The notes: generated by a model from the letters alone, not told the origin. DNA of 37,708 bases from CAZART01 sp964487555 (GCA_964487555.1 CAZART010000047.1:1-37708); one strand, 5' to 3'; counted from the stretch's first letter, positions 17,373 through 26,420 are shown. A program made the numbers and translations.

Positions 17373-18983
17373 ATGAATATTGTAAAGGCATACCGCAGCG
17401 TCATTGGATTGGGTTTGAGCCTGTTGCTGATCGCATGTTCGTTCCCGGCGGGCGCGCGCGATACGGATTCGCCCCCGGCCGGCGCACGTGATACGGAGGG
17501 CGCAGCCGATGACAAGCCCAACGTCGTCGTTATCCACGTAGACGACGTCGGCTATGGCGACCTTGGCGTGTACGGCGCCACGAAGGTTAAGACGCCGAGG
17601 ATGGACCGCCTGGCTCGTGAGGGTCGCCGGTTCACGGACGCGCATTCGGCATCGGCCGTCTGTTCGCCCTCGCGATATGCGCTGATCACCGGACGCTATC
17701 CCGCCCGGGCCGATTTCTGGCATCCTATGTTCCTTAAAGACACCTTGAAGATCGACACCTCACAACTGACGGTCGGGCGCCTGATGAAAGACGCAGGCTA
17801 TGCAACGGCCGCGATCGGCAAATGGCATTTAGGGTTCGGTAACGAATTCCCCCTCGACTGGAACAAGGACCTTAAACCGGGCCCTCTTGAACTAGGCTTC
17901 GACTACTATTTTGGCGTCCCGGTCCTCAATAGCCATCCGCCCTTCGTCTACGTGGAGAATCATCGTGTCCTGGGGCTGACGCCGGACGATCCACTGGTGT
18001 ACGGTGAGACGGCCAAGACGCGAGAATGGGACGAAAAGATGGGTCTCGATGTCATCGGCGGTTGCGACGCGTGCCATGAATTGTATGAAGATCGAATGGT
18101 CGGTACGACGTTAAAGGACAAGGCCGTCGACTGGGTCCGAGAGCATAAGGACGAGCCGTTCTTTCTCTATTTTGCGCCCCCGCAAATTCATCACCCGTTC
18201 ACCCCGGCGCCCCGGTTCATTGCCACGAGCGATGCGGAGCGTTACGGTGATTTCATCCATGAGCTCGATTGGATGGTCGGAGAGCTTATGGATGCACTGG
18301 AGGAGGAAGGGGTAGCGGAGAACACGCTGGTCATCCTCACGAGCGACAATGGCGGTATGTTCAACAGAGGAGGACAGACGGCGTGGGAAGCCGGCCACAG
18401 ACTCAATGGTGACCTCCTCGGAATGAAGTTCGGCGCCTGGGAAGGCGGACATCGAGTTCCCTTCATCGTTCGCTGGCCGGGCAACGTACCGGCCGGGACG
18501 GAATCCGATGAGCTGTTGTCGAACGTCGATATCCTTGGAACCCTGGCAGCGCTCGTAGACCGTCAGCTGGCCGAGGACGAGGGTCCTGATAGCTACAATA
18601 TGTTACCCGCCATCACGGGAACGCCGTCGGCGCCCATTCGGGACCATCTGGTGATTAGCCCCGCGCAAAGGACACATCTCTCCATACGACGAGGAAAATG
18701 GATGTATATTCCCGCGCAGGGCGAGGGCGGATTCGGGGGAACGGAGATCGGTGAGCACACACTCGCAGGCGCTGCTGCGCATCGGCTTACGGGTCAGGTG
18801 AATAGCGACGTCGAGAATGGTAGAATTAAGGAGGACGCCCCGCCGGCACAACTTTACGATCTAGAGGCCGACGTTACGCAGAAGCAGAACGTCTATGAGC
18901 AGCATCCTGAGATTGCGGCGGAGTTGCAGGCTCTACTGGACGAAATGATACATTCCAAAAAAAGCAGCCGCCCGCACAACTAA
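17373..18983 (+). CDS. Arylsulfatase-type S1 sulfatase, lipoprotein
   Basis: Removes sulfate esters from a glycan, probably at the cell surface or in the periplasm. The 536-residue product has a lipobox (LLLIACS, Cys22). A short linker contains a duplicated PAGARDT segment. The alkaline-phosphatase-fold sulfatase domain opens with HVDDVGYGDLG (metal ligands Asp57, Asp58). The modification site is CSPSR at Cys97, which is converted to formylglycine in this family. TGRYPAR, GKWHLG and ILTSDNGG are further landmarks. No formylglycine-generating enzyme is encoded in the window. It is the third gene of the susCD operon and is followed by an 18-bp array. The sulfatase subfamily and the position of the sulfate cannot be read without a phylogeny. 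Confidence 0.95.
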   Translation: MNIVKAYRSVIGLGLSLLLIACSFPAGARDTDSPPAGARDTEGAADDKPNVVVIHVDDVGYGDLGVYGATKVKTPRMDRLAREGRRFTDAHSASAVCSPSRYALITGRYPARADFWHPMFLKDTLKIDTSQLTVGRLMKDAGYATAAIGKWHLGFGNEFPLDWNKDLKPGPLELGFDYYFGVPVLNSHPPFVYVENHRVLGLTPDDPLVYGETAKTREWDEKMGLDVIGGCDACHELYEDRMVGTTLKDKAVDWVREHKDEPFFLYFAPPQIHHPFTPAPRFIATSDAERYGDFIHELDWMVGELMDALEEEGVAENTLVILTSDNGGMFNRGGQTAWEAGHRLNGDLLGMKFGAWEGGHRVPFIVRWPGNVPAGTESDELLSNVDILGTLAALVDRQLAEDEGPDSYNMLPAITGTPSAPIRDHLVISPAQRTHLSIRRGKWMYIPAQGEGGFGGTEIGEHTLAGAAAHRLTGQVNSDVENGRIKEDAPPAQLYDLEADVTQKQNVYEQHPEIAAELQALLDEMIHSKKSSRPHN

Positions 18984-18986
18984 ATA

Positions 18987-19094
18987 GTGCCACCCCGATC
19001 CATCGTGCCGCCCCGCTCCTTGATGCCACCCCGCTCCTTGATGCCACCCCGATCCGTGGTGCTACACCGATCCGTGGTAACACCCCGGATCCGG
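18987..19094. repeat. 18-bp tandem array, about 6 units
   Basis: Units such as ATGCCACCCCGATCCGTG repeat head-to-tail from 4 bases after the sulfatase stop: 18987-19004, 19005-19022, 19023-19040, 19041-19058, 19059-19076 and a diverged 19077-19094. No spacers are present, so it is not CRISPR. The remaining 19095-19196 shows no gene. Confidence 0.92.
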
Positions 19095-19098
19095 GGTG
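19081..19098. repeat. 18-bp perfect palindrome at the end of the array
   Basis: CACCCCGGATCCGGGGTG reads the same on both strands. It sits in the last, diverged array unit, between the sulfatase and the cupredoxin-dehydrogenase gene. No T-run follows. It may act as a weak attenuator or protein site, or be a by-product of array decay. Confidence 0.7.
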
Positions 19099-19196
19099 CC
19101 ACGCCAGGGCGCGAAAGTACGATCGAAGCGGTCGGCCGGGCTCGACTCCTCGCTTCGCACCGCTATTAAGGTTTCGCCATCAAACACAATTCGAGT

Positions 19197-22100
19197 TTGT
19201 TATCCGTGCATCAGTCTTCTCGTATTCCGCCGTACGTGCCTGCGCCGTCGTTCTCGAGTCCCGAGGGACGCTCTGCACGCGGTAGTCAGTCGCAGCCGAT
19301 TCTGCTGACGCGTCGGGCCTTGTCGGCGTCCGTGCTGTTTCTCCTTCTTTGGTCGATGGTCGCATTCGGAGCGACCGCGCAGACACCGGAGGACGAAGTA
19401 GACGTCGACCGCGAGTTCTTGCTGGAATCGACCATGCTCGGCTATGACGGCATCGGCGGAGCCATAGAAGGGGTCCGCAATCCGGTGCTCCAGGCCGTAA
19501 AGGGGGAGGTTGTGCGCATCACGATCGTAAACGGCGAGGACCTCCTTCACGATTTGGCGATGGAGAACCTCGACGTGAAAACGCCGGAGGTGCTGGTGGT
19601 CGGTGAGCGGGCCAGCGTCACGTTCACCGCCGAAGAAAGCGACACGTATTACTGCACCATCCCCGGTCACCGTGCCGCAGGCATGGTAGGGCGGTTCGAG
19701 GTCTCGGAGGGCGAGATCGCGGAGCCGATCGGCGAATCGCCGCGGAGGAACGGCGAGCCTCTGAATCTGGATTTTGAGACGGGCACGCTCGAAAATTGGA
19801 CGGCCAGCGGCGACGCCTTCGAGGATCAACCGACCGAAGGAGATGTTTTCGCCGCGCGAGAAGTCGACGTGCTTGCGGAACTCGAAGAGGATGCACGGAG
19901 CGGGCACAACGGTGCGTATTGGGCCAGCTCCCTCATCGCAAAGGGGCCGAGTGGCGAAGGCACGCTCACGTCCGTCTCCTTCGAGGTCACCCAGCCCTAT
20001 GCGAGCTTTCTTGTTTCGGGCGGGGCGTTCGAATCCACGCGCGTGGAGCTCGTTCGCACTGAAGACGAGTACGTCATCTACAAGATAAGTGGTGCCGACG
20101 ACTTCGAGATGCGCCCGGTCGTCGTCGACCTGAGCTCCCACATCGGCGACGAGATCTTCATCCGGCTCGTCGATGCGGATGCCGGCGCCTCGACGGCCAC
20201 GTACATCCGCGAAAATCCCTTCGCGCATATCAATTTCGATCATTTCAGCTTTTTCGAGAACCGCCCCACGTTTGCGAATGAGATCGTTCCGGACGACATC
20301 AGCCCGCTTCCCGGCTGGGACGTGGTGGAGCATGCAGGTCTCTCGGCCGCCGAAGCGGCCGCCGCGATGACGGTGCCTGAAGGATTTTCGGTCGCTTTGG
20401 CGGCCTCGGAGCCCGATGTCGTGCGACCGATCGCCCTGGCGCTCGACGACCGAGGGCGCGTATGGATTGCCGAAGCACGAACGTACCCCGTACGTGCTCC
20501 CGACGGCGAAGGAAACGACCGCATTCTGATTCTTGAGGACACCGACGGAGACGGGTCGCTCGACAGCAGAAAGGTCTTTATGGAAGGCCTGAACCTGGTG
20601 AGCGGCATCGAGCTCGGCTTCGGCGGCGTCTGGGTCGGCGCAGCCCCGTACCTCCTCTTTATTCCTATCGACGAGAGCGGCGATCGGCCGGCGGGCGAGC
20701 CCGAGGTGCTGCTCGACGGATGGGGATACCAGGACGCCCATGAGATGCTTAACACGTTTATGTGGGGCCCCGACGGCTGGCTCTACGGCACGCACGGAGT
20801 CTTTACACATTCAAACGTCGGCAAACCCGGCGCGGCCGACGAGGAGCGTACAAAGCTCAACGGCGCCGTGTGGCGCTTCCATCCCGTGCGGCACGAGTTC
20901 GAAGTCGTGGCCCACGGCATGAGCAATCCCTGGGGATTGGACTGGAACGACTATGGCCATGCCTTTGCGGTCGTCTGCGTTATTCCGCACCTACATCAGA
21001 TTATCTCCGGGGCTCGCATCGAGCGACAGGCCGGCGAGCACTTCGATCCGTACACCTACGACGACCTCCAGGCCATCGGGGATCACGTTCACTGGGTCGG
21101 CAATCGCGGCCCGCACGCCGGCAACCGCCGGTCCGACGAAAAAGGTGGTGGGCATGCCCACGCGGGCGGGATGATCTATCTGGGCGACACCTGGCCCGAA
21201 GAGTACCGCGGGCGGCTCTTCATGAATAACATCCACGGATTCCGCGCCAACACGGATATCCTCGAGCGCTCAGGATCCGGATATGTCGGCCGGCACGGAC
21301 CGGACTTCCTGTTCGCGAACGATAGCTGGTCTCAGATGCTGAATTTTCGGTACGGTCCGGACGGGTCCGTGCACGTCATCGACTGGTATGACAAGAACCA
21401 GTGCCATAGTCCGAACCCGGACCTCCACGACACCACGCTCGGCCGGATTTTCAAAATTTCGCATGAGAACGACGAGTGGGTGGAAGTCGACCTTCAGACG
21501 CGCACGTCGGAGCAGCTCGTCCAGCTGCAACTCCACGCAAACGACTGGTATGTTCGTCACGCGCGCCGCATCTTGCAGGAGAGGGGTTCCGATCCGGCCG
21601 TACACACGGCGCTCCGGCGGATTCTCGATGAGCATCCGGATGTGACCCGGAAGCTCCGCGCTCTATGGGCGCTCCACGTGACGGACGGGCTTACGGACGC
21701 CGACCTTGTGGCATTACTTCGACATCAAAGTGAATACCTGCGAAGCTGGTCTGTCGAGCTTCTCGCGGAGGACCGGCAGGTTTCGGACGAGGTGCTGAAA
21801 GAATTTGAGCGGGCGGCTTTTGAGGATGAATCCGCCCTCGTTCGCGTCTATCTCGCGAGCGCGCTGCAGCGCATCGAGCCCGCCCGTCGATGGAGGGTAC
21901 TCGAGGGACTGCACAGCAGGGAAGAAGACGCAGAAGATCAGAATCTTCCGCTGATGACCTGGTACGGCACCGAGGACGTCGTGCCCCTCGACCTGGATCG
22001 CTCCCTGGGTCTCGCTCTTTCATCCAAGCTTCCGCACGCGCTTGCTTTCACCGTGCAGCGGGTCGCGGCGGAGGGGTCACAGGCGGCACTGACTGCGCTG

Positions 22101-22202
22101 GCGAATCGACTCGGAGACGTGGAGCAGCCGGAACAGCAGCGCATTATTTTCGACGGCATCGAGCAGATCGTTAAAAAAGAACAGATCGACGGAACGGAAT
22201 GA
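19197..22202 (+). CDS. Cupredoxin-beta-propeller dehydrogenase-HEAT fusion protein
   Basis: Secreted redox protein of about 1001 residues. A hydrophobic signal segment (about 41-61) is followed by a cupredoxin domain (about 75-175). Its type 1 copper ligands appear complete: His118 (LLHDLAM), Cys153, His158 and Met163 (CTIPGHRAAGM). A jelly-roll-like domain (about 185-345) comes next, then a six-bladed propeller of the membrane-bound dehydrogenase/PVC type (from about 385, VPEGFSVALAASEPDVVRP, with AHEMLNTFMWGPDGWLYGTHG and HAGGMIYLGDTWPEEYRG). C-terminal HEAT-like helices end the protein. The cytochrome c motif CxxCH, usual at the end of this family, is absent. Likely role is oxidation of a sugar or alcohol with electrons passed to copper; this is inference. 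The start is uncertain (TTG 19197, GTG 19206 or GTG 19236). The next gene overlaps by ATGA. Confidence 0.87.
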   Translation: MLSVHQSSRIPPYVPAPSFSSPEGRSARGSQSQPILLTRRALSASVLFLLLWSMVAFGATAQTPEDEVDVDREFLLESTMLGYDGIGGAIEGVRNPVLQAVKGEVVRITIVNGEDLLHDLAMENLDVKTPEVLVVGERASVTFTAEESDTYYCTIPGHRAAGMVGRFEVSEGEIAEPIGESPRRNGEPLNLDFETGTLENWTASGDAFEDQPTEGDVFAAREVDVLAELEEDARSGHNGAYWASSLIAKGPSGEGTLTSVSFEVTQPYASFLVSGGAFESTRVELVRTEDEYVIYKISGADDFEMRPVVVDLSSHIGDEIFIRLVDADAGASTATYIRENPFAHINFDHFSFFENRPTFANEIVPDDISPLPGWDVVEHAGLSAAEAAAAMTVPEGFSVALAASEPDVVRPIALALDDRGRVWIAEARTYPVRAPDGEGNDRILILEDTDGDGSLDSRKVFMEGLNLVSGIELGFGGVWVGAAPYLLFIPIDESGDRPAGEPEVLLDGWGYQDAHEMLNTFMWGPDGWLYGTHGVFTHSNVGKPGAADEERTKLNGAVWRFHPVRHEFEVVAHGMSNPWGLDWNDYGHAFAVVCVIPHLHQIISGARIERQAGEHFDPYTYDDLQAIGDHVHWVGNRGPHAGNRRSDEKGGGHAHAGGMIYLGDTWPEEYRGRLFMNNIHGFRANTDILERSGSGYVGRHGPDFLFANDSWSQMLNFRYGPDGSVHVIDWYDKNQCHSPNPDLHDTTLGRIFKISHENDEWVEVDLQTRTSEQLVQLQLHANDWYVRHARRILQERGSDPAVHTALRRILDEHPDVTRKLRALWALHVTDGLTDADLVALLRHQSEYLRSWSVELLAEDRQVSDEVLKEFERAAFEDESALVRVYLASALQRIEPARRWRVLEGLHSREEDAEDQNLPLMTWYGTEDVVPLDLDRSLGLALSSKLPHALAFTVQRVAAEGSQAALTALANRLGDVEQPEQQRIIFDGIEQIVKKEQIDGTE

Positions 22203-23416
22203 AATATGTCGTCTCGATGGGTAGTATCGCCGCCGTCCTCATTCTGACAGGCAGTCTCATCGTTCATCCGAATCCGGATGAAGTACCCGATTTCGAGCGC
22301 ATGCAGCTCTCCGACGTCTTCTTCGCAGAGGGCGCCGGGATCGGTGATTTGAACGGTGACGGCATTTCGGACGTCGTGTCGGGACCGTACTGGTATGAGG
22401 GTCCGGATTACGAGCAGCGGCACGAATTCTATCCGCCCATGCCGTTCGACCCACGCAAGTATTCCGATAACTTCATCGTCCACGTCTACGATTTCAACGG
22501 CGATGATTGGAACGACATTTTGATCGTGGGATTTCCGGGAGAACAAGCGTACTGGTATGAAAACCCGCAGGGCGGCGGCGGACACTGGAATCGCCATCTT
22601 GCCTTCGACGGCGTCGACAACGAATCGCCCCACGTCGGAGACTTCACAGGCGATGGGCGCCCCGAGCTCGTTTTCCATCATGAAGGCTACGTCGGGTATG
22701 CGGTGGCGGACCCAGAGCGTCCGACGGAGCCGTGGACGTTCCAGCGCATCTCGACGAAAGGCGACCGCGGCCCATTCACCCACGGCTTCGGTGTCGGCGA
22801 CGTGAGTGGAAACGGTCACCTCGACATCCTCATGGCCGACGGTTGGTGGGAGAATCCGGGGCCGGCGTCCGAGAAAACCCCCTGGCGGCACCATCCTGCC
22901 GATTTCGGCCAGGGTGGCGCGCAGATGTACGCTTACGACGTGGATGGAGACGGATACAACGACGTGATCACCAGCCTGGCTGCCCACGGATGGGGACTCG
23001 CCTGGTTCAGGCAATCGAGGCACGACGACGAGATTCATTTCGAGCAGCGCCTTATAATGGGGGGGCGAATGCGGGACAATCCGTACGGTGTCCGATTTTC
23101 CCAGCCGCATGCGATCGCTCTCGTAGATGTGGATCGGGACGGCGTGAAGGACATCGTCAGCGGCAAGCGCTTTTGGGCACACGGGCCGGAGGGCGACCCC
23201 GAGCCGAACGCGCCCGCCGTACTCTACTGGTTCCGGCTGGTTCGATCCGATGCCGGCAACGTTTCGTACGTGCCGTACCTGATCGACGACGATTCAGGAG
23301 CCGGCGTGTACCTTGCCGTAGATGATCTTACCGGTGACGGGTACCCCGACATCGCCGTTGCCAATAAGAAAGGCACGTTTGTATTTCACCAGCGCGTAGA
23401 ACAGGACAATCGCTAA
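22199..23416 (+). CDS. Secreted FG-GAP/VCBS-repeat protein
   Basis: The 405-residue product has an N-terminal hydrophobic export segment (about 3-22) and a beta-propeller built from FG-GAP/VCBS repeats with Ca2+-binding-type loops: GDLNGDGISDV, YDFNGDDWNDI, GDFTGDGRPEL, GDVSGNGHLDI, YDVDGDGYNDV, VDVDRDGVKDI and DDLTGDGYPDI. Seven such loops suggest a seven-bladed propeller. It has no visible catalytic motif. The start ATG overlaps the upstream stop (ATGA at 22199), so it is translationally coupled to the cupredoxin-dehydrogenase fusion and may be its partner or a glycan-binding subunit. The Gfo/Idh/MocA gene follows 9 bases later. Confidence 0.88.
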   Translation: MKYVVSMGSIAAVLILTGSLIVHPNPDEVPDFERMQLSDVFFAEGAGIGDLNGDGISDVVSGPYWYEGPDYEQRHEFYPPMPFDPRKYSDNFIVHVYDFNGDDWNDILIVGFPGEQAYWYENPQGGGGHWNRHLAFDGVDNESPHVGDFTGDGRPELVFHHEGYVGYAVADPERPTEPWTFQRISTKGDRGPFTHGFGVGDVSGNGHLDILMADGWWENPGPASEKTPWRHHPADFGQGGAQMYAYDVDGDGYNDVITSLAAHGWGLAWFRQSRHDDEIHFEQRLIMGGRMRDNPYGVRFSQPHAIALVDVDRDGVKDIVSGKRFWAHGPEGDPEPNAPAVLYWFRLVRSDAGNVSYVPYLIDDDSGAGVYLAVDDLTGDGYPDIAVANKKGTFVFHQRVEQDNR

Positions 23417-23425
23417 GAGGCAGCT

Positions 23426-24535
23426 ATGCCGGAGAAGATCAGGGTAGCCATCGTCGGATTGGGGTTCGGCGCCGAATTTATTCCCATTTACCAGCGCCAT
23501 CCCGATACCGAATTGTGGGCTATTTGCCAGCGATCGGAAGACGATCTCAACACGATCGGAGACCAGTTCGGCGTTGAGCGGCGATTTACGAGCTACGAGG
23601 ATCTCCTGCAGGAGGCTGAACTGGACGCGGTGCACATCAACACGCCCATCGCTGCTCACGCGCCGATGTCTCTGGCGGCCCTCAACGCGGGCAAGCACGC
23701 CGCCTGTACGGTCCCGATGGCGACCACGGTCGAGGAATGTCTTCAGATCGCGGAAGCAAGGAAGCGCAGTGGCAAGGTGTACATGATGATGGAGACGGCG
23801 ATCTATACGCGCGAATTCCTCTACGCGCGGGATCTCGTCGAGTCGGGCAAGCTCGGAAAGATTCAGTTCCTTCGCGGCTCTCATCAGCAAAATATGGGAC
23901 TGCCCGGCTGGCCCAGTTACTGGTACGGCTTTCCTCCCATGCACTACGCCACCCACGCCGTCAGTCCGCTTCTACTCCTGGCCGGAGCGCACGCGAAATC
24001 CGTCGTGTGCTTCGGATCAGGCCGGATCCAAGAAGAATACATCCGGCACTACGACTCGCCCTTCGCGGTGGAGACAGCCCTGGTTGAGCTGGCCGACTCC
24101 GATCTGGCCTGCGAAGTGACCCGCTCGCTCTTCAACACGATTCGTCAGTACCGCGAAAGCTTCGACGTCTATGGCGACGAGCTGTCCTTCGAATGGGAAC
24201 AAACCATCGGAGACGGTCCGGTCGTGTATTCCGGTTTCGAAGACGCCGAACGCGTGGAGGTGCCGGATTACGGCAACCTGCTCCCGGATGAGGTTGCGCC
24301 GTTCACTACCGGCGGCGTGTACGACGAGGAGCACGAGCATACGTCATTCATCCAGGGTGGGGGGCACGGCGGCTCGCATCCCCACATGGTCCACGAGTTC
24401 GTGCGCGCGATTCTGGAAGATCGCGTGGCGATCGCGGACGCGGCGGTGGCCGCCAACTGGACGATGACCGGGATCTGTGCGCACGAATCCGCCATGCACG
24501 GAGGACGACGCGTGGAAATCCCCGCAACCGCTTAG
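23426..24535 (+). CDS. Gfo/Idh/MocA-family oxidoreductase with altered EKP motif
   Basis: NAD(P)-dependent sugar oxidoreductase family, 369 residues, with the N-terminal Rossmann fold (VAIVGLGFGAEFI), INTPIAAHAPMSLAALNAGKH and the C-terminal alpha/beta domain. The family's usual EKP catalytic/NAD-contact motif is CTVPMA here, so the Glu and the Lys are Thr and Val. The second-domain segment GGGHGGSHPHMVHEFVRAI contains several His residues that could bind metal or substrate. No signal peptide is visible, so it should act in the cytoplasm. An AGAGG-like ribosome-binding site (AAGAGGCAG) lies just before ATG 23426. It sits between the FG-GAP and MFS genes in one operon. Substrate is unknown; a sugar released by this locus is the natural guess. 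Confidence 0.88.
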   Translation: MPEKIRVAIVGLGFGAEFIPIYQRHPDTELWAICQRSEDDLNTIGDQFGVERRFTSYEDLLQEAELDAVHINTPIAAHAPMSLAALNAGKHAACTVPMATTVEECLQIAEARKRSGKVYMMMETAIYTREFLYARDLVESGKLGKIQFLRGSHQQNMGLPGWPSYWYGFPPMHYATHAVSPLLLLAGAHAKSVVCFGSGRIQEEYIRHYDSPFAVETALVELADSDLACEVTRSLFNTIRQYRESFDVYGDELSFEWEQTIGDGPVVYSGFEDAERVEVPDYGNLLPDEVAPFTTGGVYDEEHEHTSFIQGGGHGGSHPHMVHEFVRAILEDRVAIADAAVAANWTMTGICAHESAMHGGRRVEIPATA

Positions 24536-24597
24536 CGCACCCCTTCCATTCTCGGCGACTACCGATCACCCCACCCGTTCCATCCAGAAGAGGCATC

Positions 24598-25989
24598 ATG
24601 ATCAACAAGAAGCGATTGTTCCTGGGCAGCATCATTGCGCTGGTCGTTACCTCCTTCGGTTTCATCATTCGCGCTTTCATCCTCTCCGAATGGGGCCGAG
24701 AGTTCAACCTGAGCCAAGAAGACCTCGGATGGATCGCCGGAGCGGGCCTGTTTCCATTCGCCGTCACGATCATTCTGTTCAGCCTCGTCATCGATCGAAT
24801 CGGTTATGACACATCGATCCGCATCGCGTTCGTAGGCCACGTGGCCTCGGCGGTCATCACGGTCTGCGCCGGTCTTTTCGGCGATCCGTTCTGGGTGTTG
24901 TTTATCGGCACCGTCATTCTGGCGCTCGCCAACGGGATCGTCGAAGCCGTGATCAACCCGGTAACGGCGACGCTCTATCCCAAGTCAAAGACCCATCATC
25001 TAAATATTCTCCACGCCGGATGGCCGGGCGGACTCGTGCTTGCCGGCATCCTCATCATCTTCATGGGGGATATAGGCTGGCGGTGGAAAGTCGGCCTCGT
25101 CATTCTTCCCACCATGGTCTACGGCGCCATGCTGCTGACGCAGAAGTGGCCGGTCAACGAGCGCGTCGCGGCAGGCGTACCCTATCGCGACATGCTGCGG
25201 GAGTTCGGCCGTCCCATGTTCATCATCCTGCTTCTCGTCATGGTCCCGCTGGCGATCACAGAGCTGGGCACCGATAGCTGGATTACCGCCCTGATGGAGA
25301 ACGTGCTGACGAATGTGCATCCGGGATGGGTTCTCGTATACACGTCCGCGATCATGTTCGTCCTGCGGTTCTTTGCGGGTCCCATCGTGCACCGCATCAA
25401 TCCGCTCGGACTGCTGGCATGCAGCGCCACCATTGCCTGCATCGGATTGATCTGGCTTTCCGCCGCCGGCGCCGCCGCTCTGGCGGTCTTTCTTGCGGCG
25501 ACCTGCTACGGCGTGGGCAAGACGTTTTTCTGGCCGACGACGCTGGGTGTCGTCGCGGAGCAGTTTCCTCGAGGCGGCGCGATGACGCTGAACACGATTG
25601 CCGGCATAGGCATGCTTTCGGCCGGACTTCTGGGCGCGCCGATTCTGGGCTCCATTCAAGACAAGGTGATCGACATGGAGCTCCGGGAGCAGAGTCCCGA
25701 GCTGCACGCACAGGTCACCGACGAAGCGCGCATCGGGATGCTCGGCCGCTATCAAGAGCTCGACCGAGATGCCGTCGAGGCCCTTCCGCCTGAGCAGTCG
25801 GCCGTCGTCCGCGAGGTGCGGGCCGATTCCAGCCAGATCGCCCTCCGTTACGTGGCGATCCTTCCCATCATCATGCTCCTGTGCTACATCGGTCTCCTCC
25901 TCTACTTCAGATCGAAGGGTGGCTACAAGCCGGTCGACCTGGCCGGAGAGAAGGTGACCGGCGGGGTCGAGGGGCCGGTTGAAGCGTAA
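24598..25989 (+). CDS. MFS transporter, sugar-permease-like
   Basis: Inner-membrane transporter of 463 residues with about 12 hydrophobic segments. The central loop with a basic patch and the conserved loop-2/3 pattern (DRIGYDTSIRIAFVG) fit the major facilitator superfamily. AVINPVTATLYP and LNILHAGWPGG resemble the sugar-porter-like MFS group found in glycan loci. A longer cytoplasmic or periplasmic loop near residues 355-405 is Glu/Gln/Arg-rich. An AGAAGAGG ribosome-binding site lies before ATG 24598. It is the last gene of the run and would carry the desulfated or oxidised sugar into the cytoplasm. Substrate not known. Its 3' end meets repeat-rich DNA. Confidence 0.9.
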   Translation: MINKKRLFLGSIIALVVTSFGFIIRAFILSEWGREFNLSQEDLGWIAGAGLFPFAVTIILFSLVIDRIGYDTSIRIAFVGHVASAVITVCAGLFGDPFWVLFIGTVILALANGIVEAVINPVTATLYPKSKTHHLNILHAGWPGGLVLAGILIIFMGDIGWRWKVGLVILPTMVYGAMLLTQKWPVNERVAAGVPYRDMLREFGRPMFIILLLVMVPLAITELGTDSWITALMENVLTNVHPGWVLVYTSAIMFVLRFFAGPIVHRINPLGLLACSATIACIGLIWLSAAGAAALAVFLAATCYGVGKTFFWPTTLGVVAEQFPRGGAMTLNTIAGIGMLSAGLLGAPILGSIQDKVIDMELREQSPELHAQVTDEARIGMLGRYQELDRDAVEALPPEQSAVVREVRADSSQIALRYVAILPIIMLLCYIGLLLYFRSKGGYKPVDLAGEKVTGGVEGPVEA

Positions 25990-25992
25990 ATG

Positions 25993-26270
25993 GTTGGGTC
26001 GAGGATCGGGAGAGCGAGGATCGAGGATCGGGAGAGCGAGGATCGGGAGAGTGAGGATCGAGGATCGGGAGAGCGAGGATCGNNNNNNNNNNNNNNNNNN
26101 NNNNNNNNNNNNNNNNNNNNNNNNNNNNNNNNNNNNNNNNNNNNNNNNNNNNNNNNNNNNNNNNNNNNNNNNNNNNNNNNNNTCGGGAGAGCGAGGATCG
26201 GGAGAGTGAGGATCGAGGATCGGGAGAGCGAGGATCGGGAGAGTGAGGATCGAGGATCGGGAGAGCGAGG
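25993..26270. repeat. Compound repeat of GGATCGA and GGATCGGGAGAGYGA, interrupted by an assembly gap
   Basis: A heptamer GGATCGA and a 15-mer GGATCGGGAGAGCGA/GTGA alternate on both sides of the 100-N gap (26083-26182), so the true length is unknown and the gap probably marks a collapsed array. It lies directly after the MFS stop. Confidence 0.9.
26083..26182. other. Assembly gap of exactly 100 N
   Basis: A round 100-N run inside a tandem repeat, the usual scaffolding placeholder. The real size is not known. Confidence 0.98.
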
Positions 26271-26272
26271 AT

Positions 26273-26368
26273 CGCAGGTAAGCGGGGTCGCAGGTAAGCG
26301 GGGTCGCAGGTAAGCGGGGTCGCAGGTAAGCGGGATCGCAGGTAAGCGGGATCGCAGGTAAGCGGGAT
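26273..26368. repeat. 16-bp tandem array, 6 units
   Basis: Six near-identical units CGCAGGTAAGCGGGGT; the last three end GGGAT instead of GGGGT. They run without spacers at 26273-26288, 26289-26304, 26305-26320, 26321-26336, 26337-26352 and 26353-26368, between convergent genes. Confidence 0.95.
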
Positions 26369-26420
26369 CGCAGACTACGAGGGATCGCGAATTCGCACCT
26401 CGCCTTTCCGTTCGATCTTG

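Noticed and set aside
19200..20810. 536-codon minus-strand open frame inside the cupredoxin-dehydrogenase gene
   Set aside because: High-G+C shadow; the plus strand carries complete copper and propeller motifs.
8437..25989. Naming the locus as glycosaminoglycan use from the sulfatase, GH20 and C5-epimerase together
   Set aside because: They lie in separate transcription units, and no glycosaminoglycan lyase or unsaturated-uronyl hydrolase is present.
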